Part shown: piece after piece, positions 7,153 to 16,067 of the stretch
How the letters are laid out: each line of letters opens with the position of its first letter
Position numbering within the stretch: position 1 is the first letter of the stretch
Assembly: GCF_001641085.1 (NCBI RefSeq)
Contig: NZ_LXIE01000011.1
Span: 1-64,000 of the forward strand
Length of the DNA: 64,000 nt
Reading direction: 5' to 3'
Origin: Aequorivita soesokkakensis
Lineage (GTDB): Bacteria; Bacteroidota; Bacteroidia; Flavobacteriales; Flavobacteriaceae
Translations under genes and position numbers: made by a program
The notes under the pieces: model-generated
Told to the model about the DNA's origin: nothing
Database searches by the model: none
What the model saw: the letters and a program-made list of their open reading frames with translations, nothing else

Positions 7153-9003
7153 TTATTCCAAATGATCTATTAATTTTTCGAAGGAGAGTATATCATCCCC
7201 CAATCCCATTTTTCTGCGGAGGGTTGCTTTTTTTGAGTCCACCTGTTCATTGGTTATGCCCATAAGGGATGCTATTTCCTGAATGGAAAGTTGGAGTTTT
7301 AACATGCAACAGAAAGCTATATCATTATCAGATAAATTTGGAAACATTTCCGAGAGCTTTAATGCAAAAACAGGATGCACCTCTACAAATTTGCCTTTAA
7401 AGTATTTCCAGTAATTATTTTGACCCAAGATATCCTTTATTTTTTCAGCCAGTACCTGGGAACTAACTGGGTTTTCTCGACTGTCCAATAATTCCATCAA
7501 TCTATTTTGAAGGTCGGACATTTCCAAAGACACCTGTACTAATTCCTTTTCCTTATTGGCGAGGGTTCTCTCCCGCTCTATGCGTAGTTCGCCTTCCAAA
7601 GTGTTTTTCTCTTCTAATGCTTTTTTGGAGATTTCCAAGCTGGAGACAAGTTCTTGTTGCAGTTTAAGTTTGTTTCTATTTGATTTAAAGAGAACAAAAC
7701 CAATAGCAAGAATAAGCATAAAAATAAGGATACTCAGCAGAAGGATATTGTCCTTTTTATTGTTGTTTTCAACCAACAGTTCATTATTTTTTTTCAGCAC
7801 AATATTCTTCTCCCGTTGTATTCCATTTTGATATGTTTCCTGAAGCTCCAGTGCCTTTGCCTTATTGATAGCTGCGTTTATTGAGTCCTTTAAAAAATCC
7901 ATTCTTTCAAAAGATTGCAATGAATTTTCGACCATGCCTTTTTGACTATAAGTAGCGACAGCTTGCTTTAAAAAATCTATTTCGTTATCGGCATTCATTT
8001 TTAACCCTGGCTTTTTTGCATTAGACTTTACCCTGTTTATCACAGTTAGCGCCTGGCTGTATTGTTTATGGTTATTTAAAAACTCGAGATAGCGAACACT
8101 TATCTCCATAAACCTAGTTGAGTTTAGCTGAAAAGAGCCTTCATAGGCTTTTTGAAAAGCATCTTGGGCTTGCTGTGTTCTACCGGTAGCTTCATAAACC
8201 TGTGCCAAGTTACTTACGCTTAACCACATATACTCCATATTATTAATCTCCCGAAGACCGTTTTCTGCTTCTTTCAGCGCTTCTTCAGCACCTTTATAAT
8301 TCTCTTCTAGCTGAATGAGACAATCAGCATAAGAGAGCAATGTATAGTAATAATTTGGGCCTTTACTTTTTGCAAATATTGGCAGCACTTCTTCATATAT
8401 ATCCTTGGCAAAGGCATAATCTGTGTTATTATAATATAGGTTTGCCAGTTTTTGCTTCACTATATACAGCTCTCTCTTGTTTCCAGCTTCAGTTAGAATG
8501 GCAATGGCTTTTTTAAGATTTTCCAGTGCTTTTTCGCTGTTCATCATATAATTGTAGTTGGAACCTATTTCACCATAGGCCACTCCTTCTCCTACTCGGT
8601 TACCTGCCTTTTTATAAAATTGTATTGCACTATCCAGTGCTTCCAAAGACTCCTGATAACGAGCTACCATGCGATAGTTAATTGCCAGATTAAGATACAT
8701 TTTGGCATGTTCCAATGGAAATTCTTCAGTGTACTCCAATGCTTTTTTCATGTAGAATTCCGCAGAATCGGGAACAGCCAATCTATTGTACTGTATGCCT
8801 ATATTGCTGTATGTTTTGCCCACTAAAGTATCAGGAAGTTGTGAGGAATACTGCAAAAGACGAAACATATAAACTTTAGCAGAATCTGGATTTGAGCGAA
8901 TGCTTTTTTCTATTTGTTGCTTAAGTTTTTCTATCTCAGTGTTTTGCGCTTGAATACTTAAAAAAAGGCAAAGGAATAGAACTAGAGAAATTACTTTTTT
9001 CAT
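7153..9003 (-). CDS. TPR protein with transmembrane segment and C-terminal LuxR-like HTH
   Basis: This 616-residue protein has a signal peptide ending SIQAQ, TPR repeats over about residues 20-370, one membrane helix near 415-435 (ILLLSILIFMLILAIGFVLF) and a coiled coil. Its C-terminal helix-turn-helix includes NDIAFCCMLKLQLSIQEIAS and then LMGITNEQVDSKKATLRRKM. It has the same architecture as the protein at 2268-3920, so the two are distant paralogues. The start at 9003 is chosen because it exposes the signal peptide; the frame extends 40 codons further upstream without a plausible signal. It is divergent from the exonuclease/GIY-YIG gene, with a perfect inverted repeat between them. It is probably a membrane-tethered transcription regulator with unknown targets. 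Confidence 0.8.
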   Translation of the reverse strand: MKKVISLVLFLCLFLSIQAQNTEIEKLKQQIEKSIRSNPDSAKVYMFRLLQYSSQLPDTLVGKTYSNIGIQYNRLAVPDSAEFYMKKALEYTEEFPLEHAKMYLNLAINYRMVARYQESLEALDSAIQFYKKAGNRVGEGVAYGEIGSNYNYMMNSEKALENLKKAIAILTEAGNKRELYIVKQKLANLYYNNTDYAFAKDIYEEVLPIFAKSKGPNYYYTLLSYADCLIQLEENYKGAEEALKEAENGLREINNMEYMWLSVSNLAQVYEATGRTQQAQDAFQKAYEGSFQLNSTRFMEISVRYLEFLNNHKQYSQALTVINRVKSNAKKPGLKMNADNEIDFLKQAVATYSQKGMVENSLQSFERMDFLKDSINAAINKAKALELQETYQNGIQREKNIVLKKNNELLVENNNKKDNILLLSILIFMLILAIGFVLFKSNRNKLKLQQELVSSLEISKKALEEKNTLEGELRIERERTLANKEKELVQVSLEMSDLQNRLMELLDSRENPVSSQVLAEKIKDILGQNNYWKYFKGKFVEVHPVFALKLSEMFPNLSDNDIAFCCMLKLQLSIQEIASLMGITNEQVDSKKATLRRKMGLGDDILSFEKLIDHLE

Positions 9004-9136
9004 ACGTAGGTTTGGGGGTATAAATATAATTGTAAATACTTTAATCAGGAGAAGGGAGAGGATTTTTAACTTTGTTGTAGAAGGGAAATAAGTAAAAACA
9101 AATTGGTTGGTATACCTATACAAAGTATAGTATTGT

Positions 9137-9166
9137 GGAATATTTCCATTTAAAAGGAAATATTCC
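9137..9166. promoter_or_regulatory. Perfect 11-bp inverted repeat, putative operator
   Basis: GGAATATTTCC and GGAAATATTCC form a perfect inverted repeat with an 8-bp A/T spacer. It ends 21 bp before a TACATTTG -7 element, so a bound dimer would cover the -33 region of the plus-strand nuclease gene. It could also serve the divergent TPR-LuxR gene. The regulator is unknown. Confidence 0.6.
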
Positions 9167-9187
9167 TAATAATTGGATTTGTTTCCC

Positions 9188-9195
9188 TACATTTG
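9188..9195 (+). promoter_or_regulatory. -7 promoter element (TACATTTG) of the exonuclease/GIY-YIG gene
   Basis: TACATTTG matches the Bacteroidota TAnnTTTG consensus and lies 19 bp before the ATG at 9215. No clear TTTG sits at the usual -33 distance; that position is occupied by the inverted repeat, which would fit a promoter that needs activation. Confidence 0.5.
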
Positions 9196-9214
9196 TTTTC
9201 CCAGCAAAAAATAG

Positions 9215-10678
9215 ATGCATTCACAACTTTTCGCAATTATAGACGTAGAAACTACTGGTGGTGGCATTTCAGGAAATCGCATTACTGAAATCTGCATTGC
9301 TCTTTTGAAAGATGGCGAAGTAATTGATAAATACACCACACTTGTAAATCCCGAGCGAGACATTCCGTTTCATATTACAACGCTTACCGGTATTGACAAC
9401 GAAATGGTAGCAAACGCTCCCCGTTTTTTTGAAATTGCCGAAAAAATAGAGGAATTTACAAAGGACGCTATTTTTGTAGCGCACAACGTTAGCTTTGATT
9501 ATAATGTTATTAGGGGCGAGTTTCGGCTTTTGGGGCAGCATTACAACCGAAAGAAACTTTGTACCGTCCGCCTTTCGCGCAAATTGATTCCGGGGCATTT
9601 GTCCTATAGTTTGGGAAGGCTTTGCAACACCATCAACATTCCGCACCTCAACCGCCACCGTGCGGAGGGCGATGTGGATGCCACGGTAATTCTCTTTCAA
9701 CGATTGCTTTCGTTGGATGAAGATTTCAGCACTATTAATTCCTTTTTGAACCCGCGTTCCAAACAGGCAACGTTACCACCGCATATTCCTACAGAACAGA
9801 TAAACGAACTGCCAGAAGAAGCTGGTATCTATCTTTTCAAAAACCAAAAGCATCAAGTTATTTATGCGGGAAAGGCCAAGAATATTAAAAAGCGGGTATT
9901 GAGCCATTTTTATGATAAGAAAACAAAGGAATATCAACTTGGGCAAGAAACGCATTTTATAGATTATGAACTTACGGGGAATGAATTGTTGGCGCTTTTA
10001 GTGGAATCTGAACATATCAGAAAGCATTACCCAAAATTCAACCGGGCGCAGAAATGGCCTGCCACCACCTATCAAATCATAAGTTATGTAAACCAGCGCG
10101 GCATTATCCAACTTGCTTTGGGAAAAACAAAGGTGCTGCACGATTCAGTGGGCACGTTTTACAACAAGACCGAAGCCATTGAAAAGCTGGAGGAAATATG
10201 TGAGACTTTTAAATTATGTCCGCGGTTTTGCACCTTACAGAGCACTTCTGAAAAATGCTCCCACTACCGCATCAAGAATTGTGAAGGCATTTGTGAAGAA
10301 ACCGAAACCGTTGCGGCATATAATCTAAAAGTACAGGCTGCCATTCAATCTTTAAAGGAGAACAAACTAAGTTTTGCCATTCAAGGAAAAGGAAGAACGC
10401 AGGGTGAAATAGCTTTTGTTTTGGTTGCGGAAGGACAATACAAAGGTTTCGGTTTTTTTGACCGTAGTGAAGCTATTTGCAATATTGAAGATTACGAACC
10501 TTTTTTGAAACTTCAGCAGGCGAGTTACCATACTCACGCGATAATTCGCAGTCATCTTAAAAAGCATGGGGAGCGGAATGTGGTTTATTTTGAAGAACCT
10601 ATTCGGCTGACAGCCCATAGAATAAAAGCTATTAAGAAAAAATCACCGAAAGACAATATTTTCTCTGATTGGAGATGA
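9215..10678 (+). CDS. DnaQ-like 3'-5' exonuclease fused to a GIY-YIG nuclease domain
   Basis: This 487-residue protein starts with a DEDDh exonuclease domain (about residues 1-170). Motif I is IIDVETTG, motif II is VAHNVSFDYNVI, and motif III is HRAEGDVDAT with the catalytic histidine. A GIY-YIG nuclease domain follows at about 195-285, with AGIYLFKNQKHQVIYAGKAK and then NIKKRV, as in UvrC and Cho. The rest, about 200 residues, contains several cysteines (CPRFCTLQSTSEKC, CEGIC) that could bind a metal. The family is known in Bacteroidota and Actinobacteria and is presumed to act in DNA repair or processing. It is a cytosolic, single-gene unit with its own promoter. Confidence 0.85.
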   Translation: MHSQLFAIIDVETTGGGISGNRITEICIALLKDGEVIDKYTTLVNPERDIPFHITTLTGIDNEMVANAPRFFEIAEKIEEFTKDAIFVAHNVSFDYNVIRGEFRLLGQHYNRKKLCTVRLSRKLIPGHLSYSLGRLCNTINIPHLNRHRAEGDVDATVILFQRLLSLDEDFSTINSFLNPRSKQATLPPHIPTEQINELPEEAGIYLFKNQKHQVIYAGKAKNIKKRVLSHFYDKKTKEYQLGQETHFIDYELTGNELLALLVESEHIRKHYPKFNRAQKWPATTYQIISYVNQRGIIQLALGKTKVLHDSVGTFYNKTEAIEKLEEICETFKLCPRFCTLQSTSEKCSHYRIKNCEGICEETETVAAYNLKVQAAIQSLKENKLSFAIQGKGRTQGEIAFVLVAEGQYKGFGFFDRSEAICNIEDYEPFLKLQQASYHTHAIIRSHLKKHGERNVVYFEEPIRLTAHRIKAIKKKSPKDNIFSDWR

Positions 10679-10694
10679 AAACATCCCCTCCTAG

Positions 10695-10714
10695 CCTCCC
10701 CTTCAAAGGGGAGG
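10695..10714. repeat. Short hairpin repeat (CCTCCCC / GGGGAGG)
   Basis: A perfect 7-bp G/C stem with a TTCAAA loop lies between the convergent nuclease and HAD genes. It looks like a dispersed intergenic palindrome, not a classical terminator, since no T-run follows on either strand. It may still stop transcription from both sides. Confidence 0.5.
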
Positions 10715-10724
10715 AACTAATTAC

Positions 10725-11378
10725 CTAAAAATTCGTTAGATTCGAAAACGCAATTTCACCAAAACTCGTGATTACCCTATCCGCTTTGCTGTAATCCTGA
10801 TTTACGGAATGTGGGCTTTTAAAACCTACGCAATAAATATTTGCGGCTTTGGCAGCTTCAATTCCGTTGGTGGAATCTTCAATCACCATGCAATGGTCTG
10901 TGTGTTCCTCTGCAAGTTCAGCCGCTTTAAGGAAAATTTCTGGGTGTGGCTTTGAAGCTTTTAAATCGGCGCCGCTTATTTTCGCCTTAAAATATTTGTT
11001 GAGGTCGAAACGCTCAAAAATACGGTTGATGTTTGGCATAGATGCCGAAGAAGCCAAAACCAAAGTAAGGCCATTGGCGTGATAATCTTTTATTAATTCG
11101 CGTACACCTTCCAAAAGATCGAGATCTGAATCATTTTCAAAAAGATATTTAAAGTGTTTTCTTTTTGTTGAAACCAGATGTTCTGGAGTTTCAGAAAGAT
11201 TGAAATGCTCACAAAGTGTTCTGCAAATAGGCAATGTTGCCTGTCCTGTAAAGGAATCATACATTGCTTGGCTCACATCAATTTTCACATCATCAAACAT
11301 TTTGAAGTAAGCTTTTCGGTGCAATGGTTCGGTGTCTACAATAACCCCATCCATATCAAAAAGTACAGCTTTTAGCAT
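10725..11378 (-). CDS. HAD family hydrolase (beta-phosphoglucomutase-like)
   Basis: This 217-residue protein carries all HAD motifs: DMDGVIVDTEPLH (motif I, two aspartates, and a helical cap following), LASSAS (motif II), the lysine of LKASKPHPEIF (motif III) and MVIEDSTNGIEAAKAA (motif IV). Subfamily IA proteins of this type act on phosphosugars or other small phosphates. The substrate cannot be read from the sequence. The start at 11378 gives MLKAVLFDMDGV; a start nine codons earlier would add a poorly conserved N-terminus. Confidence 0.85.
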   Translation of the reverse strand: MLKAVLFDMDGVIVDTEPLHRKAYFKMFDDVKIDVSQAMYDSFTGQATLPICRTLCEHFNLSETPEHLVSTKRKHFKYLFENDSDLDLLEGVRELIKDYHANGLTLVLASSASMPNINRIFERFDLNKYFKAKISGADLKASKPHPEIFLKAAELAEEHTDHCMVIEDSTNGIEAAKAANIYCVGFKSPHSVNQDYSKADRVITSFGEIAFSNLTNF

Positions 11379-11468
11379 TTCTTTATTTTTTTGCGAAGGT
11401 AACATGGATTGTTGGAATTTTGGATTTTTGGATTTTTTTGGAATTTGGAATTTTATAACAATAAAGCA

Positions 11469-11491
11469 CTTCGACTGCGCTCAGTGTGACA
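11469..11491. repeat. Solo half of the dispersed REP-like element
   Basis: CTTCGACTGCGCTCAGTGTG followed by ACA matches the right arm of the dispersed palindrome. It ends 2 bp from the TAA stop codon of the NADPH dehydrogenase gene, as several other copies do. A period-7/8 T-rich stretch (TTTGGAA-type) lies just to its left. Confidence 0.75.
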
Positions 11492-11493
11492 TT

Positions 11494-12561
11494 TTATATT
11501 TTAGCACGTTGGTACTGTAGTGGCCATTCCACATCTACATTTAACTCTTTTGCAGCGTGCAAAGCAAAATACGGTTGTCTTAAACTTTCCCGTGCATAAA
11601 GAATTAAATCTGCTTTTCCTTGTTTTAAAATCTCTTCGGATTGCTTGGCGGTTGTAATTTGCCCAACGGCGCCGGTTAAAATATTCGCTTCTTTTTTAAT
11701 CTTTGCCGCAAAAGGAACTTGATAACCCGGTTCACTCGGAATGGTTGCTTTTGGAACATTTCCGCCGGAAGAGGTGTCGATTAAATCAACGCCCAATTCC
11801 TTTAGCTTAATTGAAAGCTTTACGGAATCTTCAATAGTCCAACCGCCTTCGGTCCAATCGGTTGCTGAAATTCTAACAAATAAAGGTTTTTCTTTGGGCC
11901 ATTCTTTGCGAACTACTTCCGTTACTTCCAGCAAAAACCGAATTCTATTTTCAAAACTTCCACCGTATTCATCCGTTCGCTCATTTGCCAAAGACGAATA
12001 AAATTGATGAAACAAATAACCGTGTGCCGCGTGGATTTCAACCACATCATAACCTGCTTTTTCTGCGCGAATAGTTGCTTCGGCATAATCTTTTTTCACT
12101 TTTTCAATTGCTTCTAAATCCATGGAAACCGGAGCAGGTTCTCCCTCACGAAATGGCAAAGCCGAAGCGGAAACAGTTTGCCAACCGTTTTCAGCATGAG
12201 GAGCAATTTTTCTAGCGCCATCCTTTGGTAATTGATAGCTTGCTTTTCTACCTGCGTGTGCGAGTTGAATTCCAATTAACGCGTTTTGGGAATGAACGAA
12301 ATCTACTATTTGTTTCGACTTTTCTATATGTTCATCTTTCCAAATCCCCATATCGCCGTGCGTAATTCTTCCTTCAGGCGAAACGGCAGTTGCTTCCTGA
12401 ATTATCAGTGCTGAACCACCAACGGCGCGACTTCCCAAATGCACAAGATGAAAATCATTCGCAAAGCCATCAACGCTGCTGTACATGCACATAGGCGAAA
12501 CGACCATTCGGTTTTTGAAAGTTGTGTTTTTTATTTTTAGTGGGGAAAAGAGGATGCTCAT
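11494..12561 (-). CDS. namA: NADPH dehydrogenase, old yellow enzyme family (NamA/YqjM type)
   Basis: This 355-residue TIM-barrel flavoprotein of the NamA/YqjM branch reduces activated C=C bonds (enoates, nitro compounds) using FMN and NADPH. Supporting motifs are NRMVVSPMCMYSS, with the class-defining cysteine, and HLVHLGSRAVGGSALIIQEA. VEIHAAHGYLFHQFYSSLAN contains the His-x-x-His substrate pair; RTDEYGGSFENRIRFLLE and the C-terminal GKADLILYARESLRQPYF complete the set. The length is normal. The enzyme is cytosolic. The next upstream gene is the small HExxH protein, with a REP-like half between them. Confidence 0.9.
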   Translation of the reverse strand: MSILFSPLKIKNTTFKNRMVVSPMCMYSSVDGFANDFHLVHLGSRAVGGSALIIQEATAVSPEGRITHGDMGIWKDEHIEKSKQIVDFVHSQNALIGIQLAHAGRKASYQLPKDGARKIAPHAENGWQTVSASALPFREGEPAPVSMDLEAIEKVKKDYAEATIRAEKAGYDVVEIHAAHGYLFHQFYSSLANERTDEYGGSFENRIRFLLEVTEVVRKEWPKEKPLFVRISATDWTEGGWTIEDSVKLSIKLKELGVDLIDTSSGGNVPKATIPSEPGYQVPFAAKIKKEANILTGAVGQITTAKQSEEILKQGKADLILYARESLRQPYFALHAAKELNVDVEWPLQYQRAKI

Positions 12562-12606
12562 ATTTATTATTAATTCTTTATTGCTATTATTTATTTTTTG
12601 ATTGGT

Positions 12607-12629
12607 CTTCGACTGCGCTCAGACTGACA
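12607..12629. repeat. Solo half of the REP-like element overlapping a gene end
   Basis: CTTCGACTGCGCTCAGACTG followed by ACA is the right arm of the dispersed element. Read on the minus strand its TGTCAGTCTGA supplies part of the last codons and the TGA stop of the gene at 12619-12951. The element has therefore become part of a coding sequence. Confidence 0.75.
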
Positions 12630-12951
12630 GAAATTTAAAAAATCCATACTTCTTTCTGTTTTTTAAATATTCTAAATCGTTTTCGAAGTGATATGCTTCT
12701 CTTTCAAAGGAAATATTCCTGTAAGCTTTATGGCGATCTTGATATTGAATTAATCGAAGCAAAAATTCAAGTCCGTAAAATAAATAGAAAAAAACAACCA
12801 ATAATTCTGCCTGTTGGCGAAGGTGAATTTGTTCGTGATTTAAAAAAACAACATCCTCCTTTTGACCGTGATGCTTTAAAACTATAAAAGGCCAAAGCGT
12901 CATTCCTGTGAAGTTTTTTCGGAGAAGTTTTGGACTGACTATTAGGATCAA
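12619..12951 (-). CDS. Small HExxH-containing membrane-associated protein
   Basis: This 110-residue protein has a zinc-metallopeptidase-like motif, LNHEQIHLRQQ, at about residues 38-48 and a hydrophobic segment AELLVVFFYLFYGLEFLL directly after it. This resembles the catalytic core of M56/BlaR1-type peptidases, where HExxH sits next to a membrane helix, but the protein is far shorter and lacks the other helices. Translation probably starts at a TTG at 12951; the next ATG would remove 16 residues. Its last residues and stop codon lie in a REP-like repeat. Whether it is catalytic is unknown. Confidence 0.6.
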   Translation of the reverse strand: MILIVSPKLLRKNFTGMTLWPFIVLKHHGQKEDVVFLNHEQIHLRQQAELLVVFFYLFYGLEFLLRLIQYQDRHKAYRNISFEREAYHFENDLEYLKNRKKYGFFKFLSV

Positions 12952-13008
12952 ATTGTTTCAGGTTTCAAATTATAAAAATTAAATATTTCTGATGGGTTAA
13001 TTTCCATT

Positions 13009-13043
13009 CACTCTTCGCTCTTCGCTAATTCCTATTCCCTATT
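13009..13043. repeat. Diverged heptamer array
   Basis: The run CACTCTT, CGCTCTT, CGCTAAT, TCCTATT, CCCTATT keeps a 7-bp period while changing sequence. It directly abuts the stop codon of the aconitase gene. Confidence 0.5.
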
Positions 13044-15824
13044 TTATTTTTTCAAAAATTGACGCAACACATATTGAAGAATCCCCTCGTGTTGATAATA
13101 TGCAACCTCAATGGGTGAATCCAAGCGTGCGATTGCCTTGAATTCAATTTCCTTGCCATCCTTGTTTTTGGCAGTCACAGTTACTTTTTTTGAAGGAGTT
13201 AAATCATTTTCAATTCCGGTAATATTGAAATGTTCATTTCCTGTCAGGCCGTGTGATTTTGCACTTTCACCTTCCAAATATTGAAGTGGCAGCACACCCA
13301 TCATAATCAAATTACTTCTATGGATACGTTCATAGCTTTCTGCCAAAACGGCTTTTATTCCCAAAAGAAAAGTTCCTTTTGCAGCCCAATCACGAGAGGA
13401 ACCGCTTCCGTATTCCTTTCCTGTTAGCACTATAAGCGGGGTTTTGTCGTTTATATATTTTTGGGCTGCTTCATAAACGGTCATTTCCTCACCTGTTGGG
13501 AGATAAGTTGTGTATCCGCCTTCTTGTTCTGCCAATTGGTTTTTGATGCGGACATTCGCAAAAGTTCCGCGAACCATCACTTCGTCATTCCCACGGCGCG
13601 AACCGTAACTGTTGAAATTTTTCTTTTCTACACCTCTCGATTTCAAATATTGTCCTGCAGCGGAATCTTCAGCAAAAGCTCCCGCTGGCGAAATATGATC
13701 AGTTGTAATACTATCTCCCAAAACCAAAAGTGCTCGTGCTCCTTTAATATTTTTCAGTTCCTTCGGTTCGTCGGAAAGATCACGGAAAAATGGAACTTCT
13801 TTTATATAAGTGGAATCGTCATCCCATTTGTAAATTTTGTCATCCGGCACTTCAAGATTTCGCCAAATTTCATTACCGTCGAATATTTCGTCATAGTTCT
13901 TTTTGAAATCTTTTGGCGTCAAAACTTTTTTCATCACCTCGTGGATTTCATCATCCGTTGGCCAAATATCCTTTAAATATACAGGCTTTCCGTTTCGATC
14001 GTTACTCAATGGCTCGGTAGTAAGATCAATATCCACTCTTCCCACAAGAGCAAAAGCCACGACCAACATTGGCGACATCAAAAAATTCATTTTTACCTGT
14101 GGATGGATTCGCGCTTCAAAGTTTCTGTTTCCTGAAAGTACTGAAGTTACTATTAAATCATTTTCTTCAACCGCTTTTGAAATTTCTGGAGGAAGTGGCC
14201 CTGAGTTTCCAATACAGGAAGTACAACCATAACCCACCAAATGGAACTGCAATGCCTCCAAATCCTTCAATAAATCTGCTTTTTCAAGATAATCCGTAAC
14301 CACTTTTGAACCTGGAGCAAGTGATGTTTTTACCCAAGGTTTTACGTCAATTCCGTGTTCTCTGGCCTTTTTGGCAACAAGTCCCGCGCCAATCATCACA
14401 AAAGGGTTGGAAGTATTGGTGCAGGAAGTAATTGCAGCAATTGCAACGGCACCATCTGAAACCATGAACTTTTCATTGCCGTGTGAAATCCAAACGGTTT
14501 TAAAACCGTTTTTCATTTTTGCCTCAATTTCTACATCGGGAGCTGGGTCGTGCGGCTGTTTTGCGGGCTGGCTTCCACCTTCCTCCTTCCAACGGACAAT
14601 GGCTTCTTCCCTTTCAGAAGGTTCTATATATTTTCTGCCGAAAGAACTATGTTCCAATTCAATAAACTTATTCTTTAAGTCTTTCAGTAATATTTTATCC
14701 TGTGGGCGTTTTGGGCCAGCAACGCTAGGTTGAATGGTTGAAATATCCAGTTCCAAAATATCTGTATAGTTTATTTCGTCTTCGTCTTTTCGCCATAACA
14801 TATTTGCTTTGCAATAATCTTCAACCAATTGGATTTGTTCCTCACTTCGGTTGCTGCTTCGCATATATTCCAAGGTTTTATTGTCAATAGGGAAATAGGT
14901 TATAGTACAACCAAATTCCGGCGACATATTGCCAATAGTTGCTCTATCCGGCACCGAAAGATTGTCCAAACCAGGGCCGAAAACCTCAACAAATTTCCCA
15001 ACTACGCCGTATTTTCGCAACAAGTTGGCGATGGTTAAAACCAAATCTGTTGCCGTTGTTCCCACGGGAAGTTTCCCCGTAAGTTTCAATCCAATTACTT
15101 CAGGACTTATAAAATATATAGGTTGACCGAGAATTGCGGCTTCGGCTTCAATTCCGCCAACGCCCCAAGCTACTACGCCAATTCCGTTTACCATCGGGGT
15201 GTGGCTATCGGTTCCCACCAAAGTATCTGGAAAAACCATGCCGTCGCGGGCAATGGCTCCTTTTGAAAAATATTCGAGGTTTACTTGGTGACAAATGCCC
15301 ATTCCGGGAGGAACGACGCTGAAATTATTAAAAGATTTCTGCGCCCATTTCAAAAAAGTATAACGCTCCTTGTTGCGCTTATACTCCTCTTCCATGTTTT
15401 GTTGATAGGCGTATTGGGCGGCAAAATAATCTACCTGCACACTGTGGTCTATCACCAAATCTACCGGAATCAGTGGATTTATTTTTGAGGCATCACCTCC
15501 TTTTCTCGCCATTTCAGAACGCAATGAAGCAATGTCAACAACTGCGGGAACACCTGTGAAATCTTGCATCAACACTCGGGCTGGTTTGAAAGCGATATCG
15601 TCCTCGCTCTGTTTTGGTTTCCAATTCAGAATAGATTCTAAATGATCTTTTGTTACTGAAAAATCGTCATAATTACGAAGTGCGTTTTCAAGAAGAATTC
15701 TAATGGAGAAAGGCATCTTTTTTATATTATGGCCTTGCTTTTCAAGTTCGGGAAGACTGTAATAGGTAAGTTTTTCTTTGGAAGTCTCGAGTGTTTTTTT
15801 GAGGTTGTAAATATCTTGCTGCAT
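13044..15824 (-). CDS. acnA: Aconitate hydratase A
   Basis: This protein (about 926 residues) is the TCA-cycle enzyme that interconverts citrate and isocitrate with a [4Fe-4S] cluster. The cluster cysteines are visible in ITSCTNTSNP and VGYGCTSCIGNSGPL. The VGTDSHTPMVNGIGVVAWGV segment and the swivel-domain GSSRDWAAKGTFLLGIKAVL are characteristic of the AcnA/IRP type. The start is uncertain: 15824 (MQQDIYNLKK) is preferred, and 15845 is possible. Expression is monocistronic, and a candidate promoter lies at 15878-15909. The enzyme is cytosolic. Confidence 0.95.
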   Translation of the reverse strand: MQQDIYNLKKTLETSKEKLTYYSLPELEKQGHNIKKMPFSIRILLENALRNYDDFSVTKDHLESILNWKPKQSEDDIAFKPARVLMQDFTGVPAVVDIASLRSEMARKGGDASKINPLIPVDLVIDHSVQVDYFAAQYAYQQNMEEEYKRNKERYTFLKWAQKSFNNFSVVPPGMGICHQVNLEYFSKGAIARDGMVFPDTLVGTDSHTPMVNGIGVVAWGVGGIEAEAAILGQPIYFISPEVIGLKLTGKLPVGTTATDLVLTIANLLRKYGVVGKFVEVFGPGLDNLSVPDRATIGNMSPEFGCTITYFPIDNKTLEYMRSSNRSEEQIQLVEDYCKANMLWRKDEDEINYTDILELDISTIQPSVAGPKRPQDKILLKDLKNKFIELEHSSFGRKYIEPSEREEAIVRWKEEGGSQPAKQPHDPAPDVEIEAKMKNGFKTVWISHGNEKFMVSDGAVAIAAITSCTNTSNPFVMIGAGLVAKKAREHGIDVKPWVKTSLAPGSKVVTDYLEKADLLKDLEALQFHLVGYGCTSCIGNSGPLPPEISKAVEENDLIVTSVLSGNRNFEARIHPQVKMNFLMSPMLVVAFALVGRVDIDLTTEPLSNDRNGKPVYLKDIWPTDDEIHEVMKKVLTPKDFKKNYDEIFDGNEIWRNLEVPDDKIYKWDDDSTYIKEVPFFRDLSDEPKELKNIKGARALLVLGDSITTDHISPAGAFAEDSAAGQYLKSRGVEKKNFNSYGSRRGNDEVMVRGTFANVRIKNQLAEQEGGYTTYLPTGEEMTVYEAAQKYINDKTPLIVLTGKEYGSGSSRDWAAKGTFLLGIKAVLAESYERIHRSNLIMMGVLPLQYLEGESAKSHGLTGNEHFNITGIENDLTPSKKVTVTAKNKDGKEIEFKAIARLDSPIEVAYYQHEGILQYVLRQFLKK

Positions 15825-15877
15825 GACAATGTGAATTTTGAACATTAAATTTAGACAATAAAAACGGCGTCAGCACG

Positions 15878-15909
15878 CAAAGAGACTGCTTTAACAGGGC
15901 GTTAACAAA
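15878..15909 (-). promoter_or_regulatory. Candidate acnA promoter
   Basis: On the minus strand TTTG, a 20-nt spacer and TCTCTTTG fit the Bacteroidota -33/-7 pattern with one mismatch (C for A in the -7 element). The predicted transcript would start about 26-47 nt before the possible start codons. Confidence 0.45.
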
Positions 15910-16067
15910 ATTCTTCACAATTAAAGAAATTGTATTTTTAAATAAAACCTTTTTAAATAATTATTTGCCCAAACGAATGTTATGCCATCCCAATAAATTA
16001 GCCGTAAAGACGACTGCTTTATTATTTTTATTTAAATTAGCCGACATTAATAAAAACATAGAACGCA

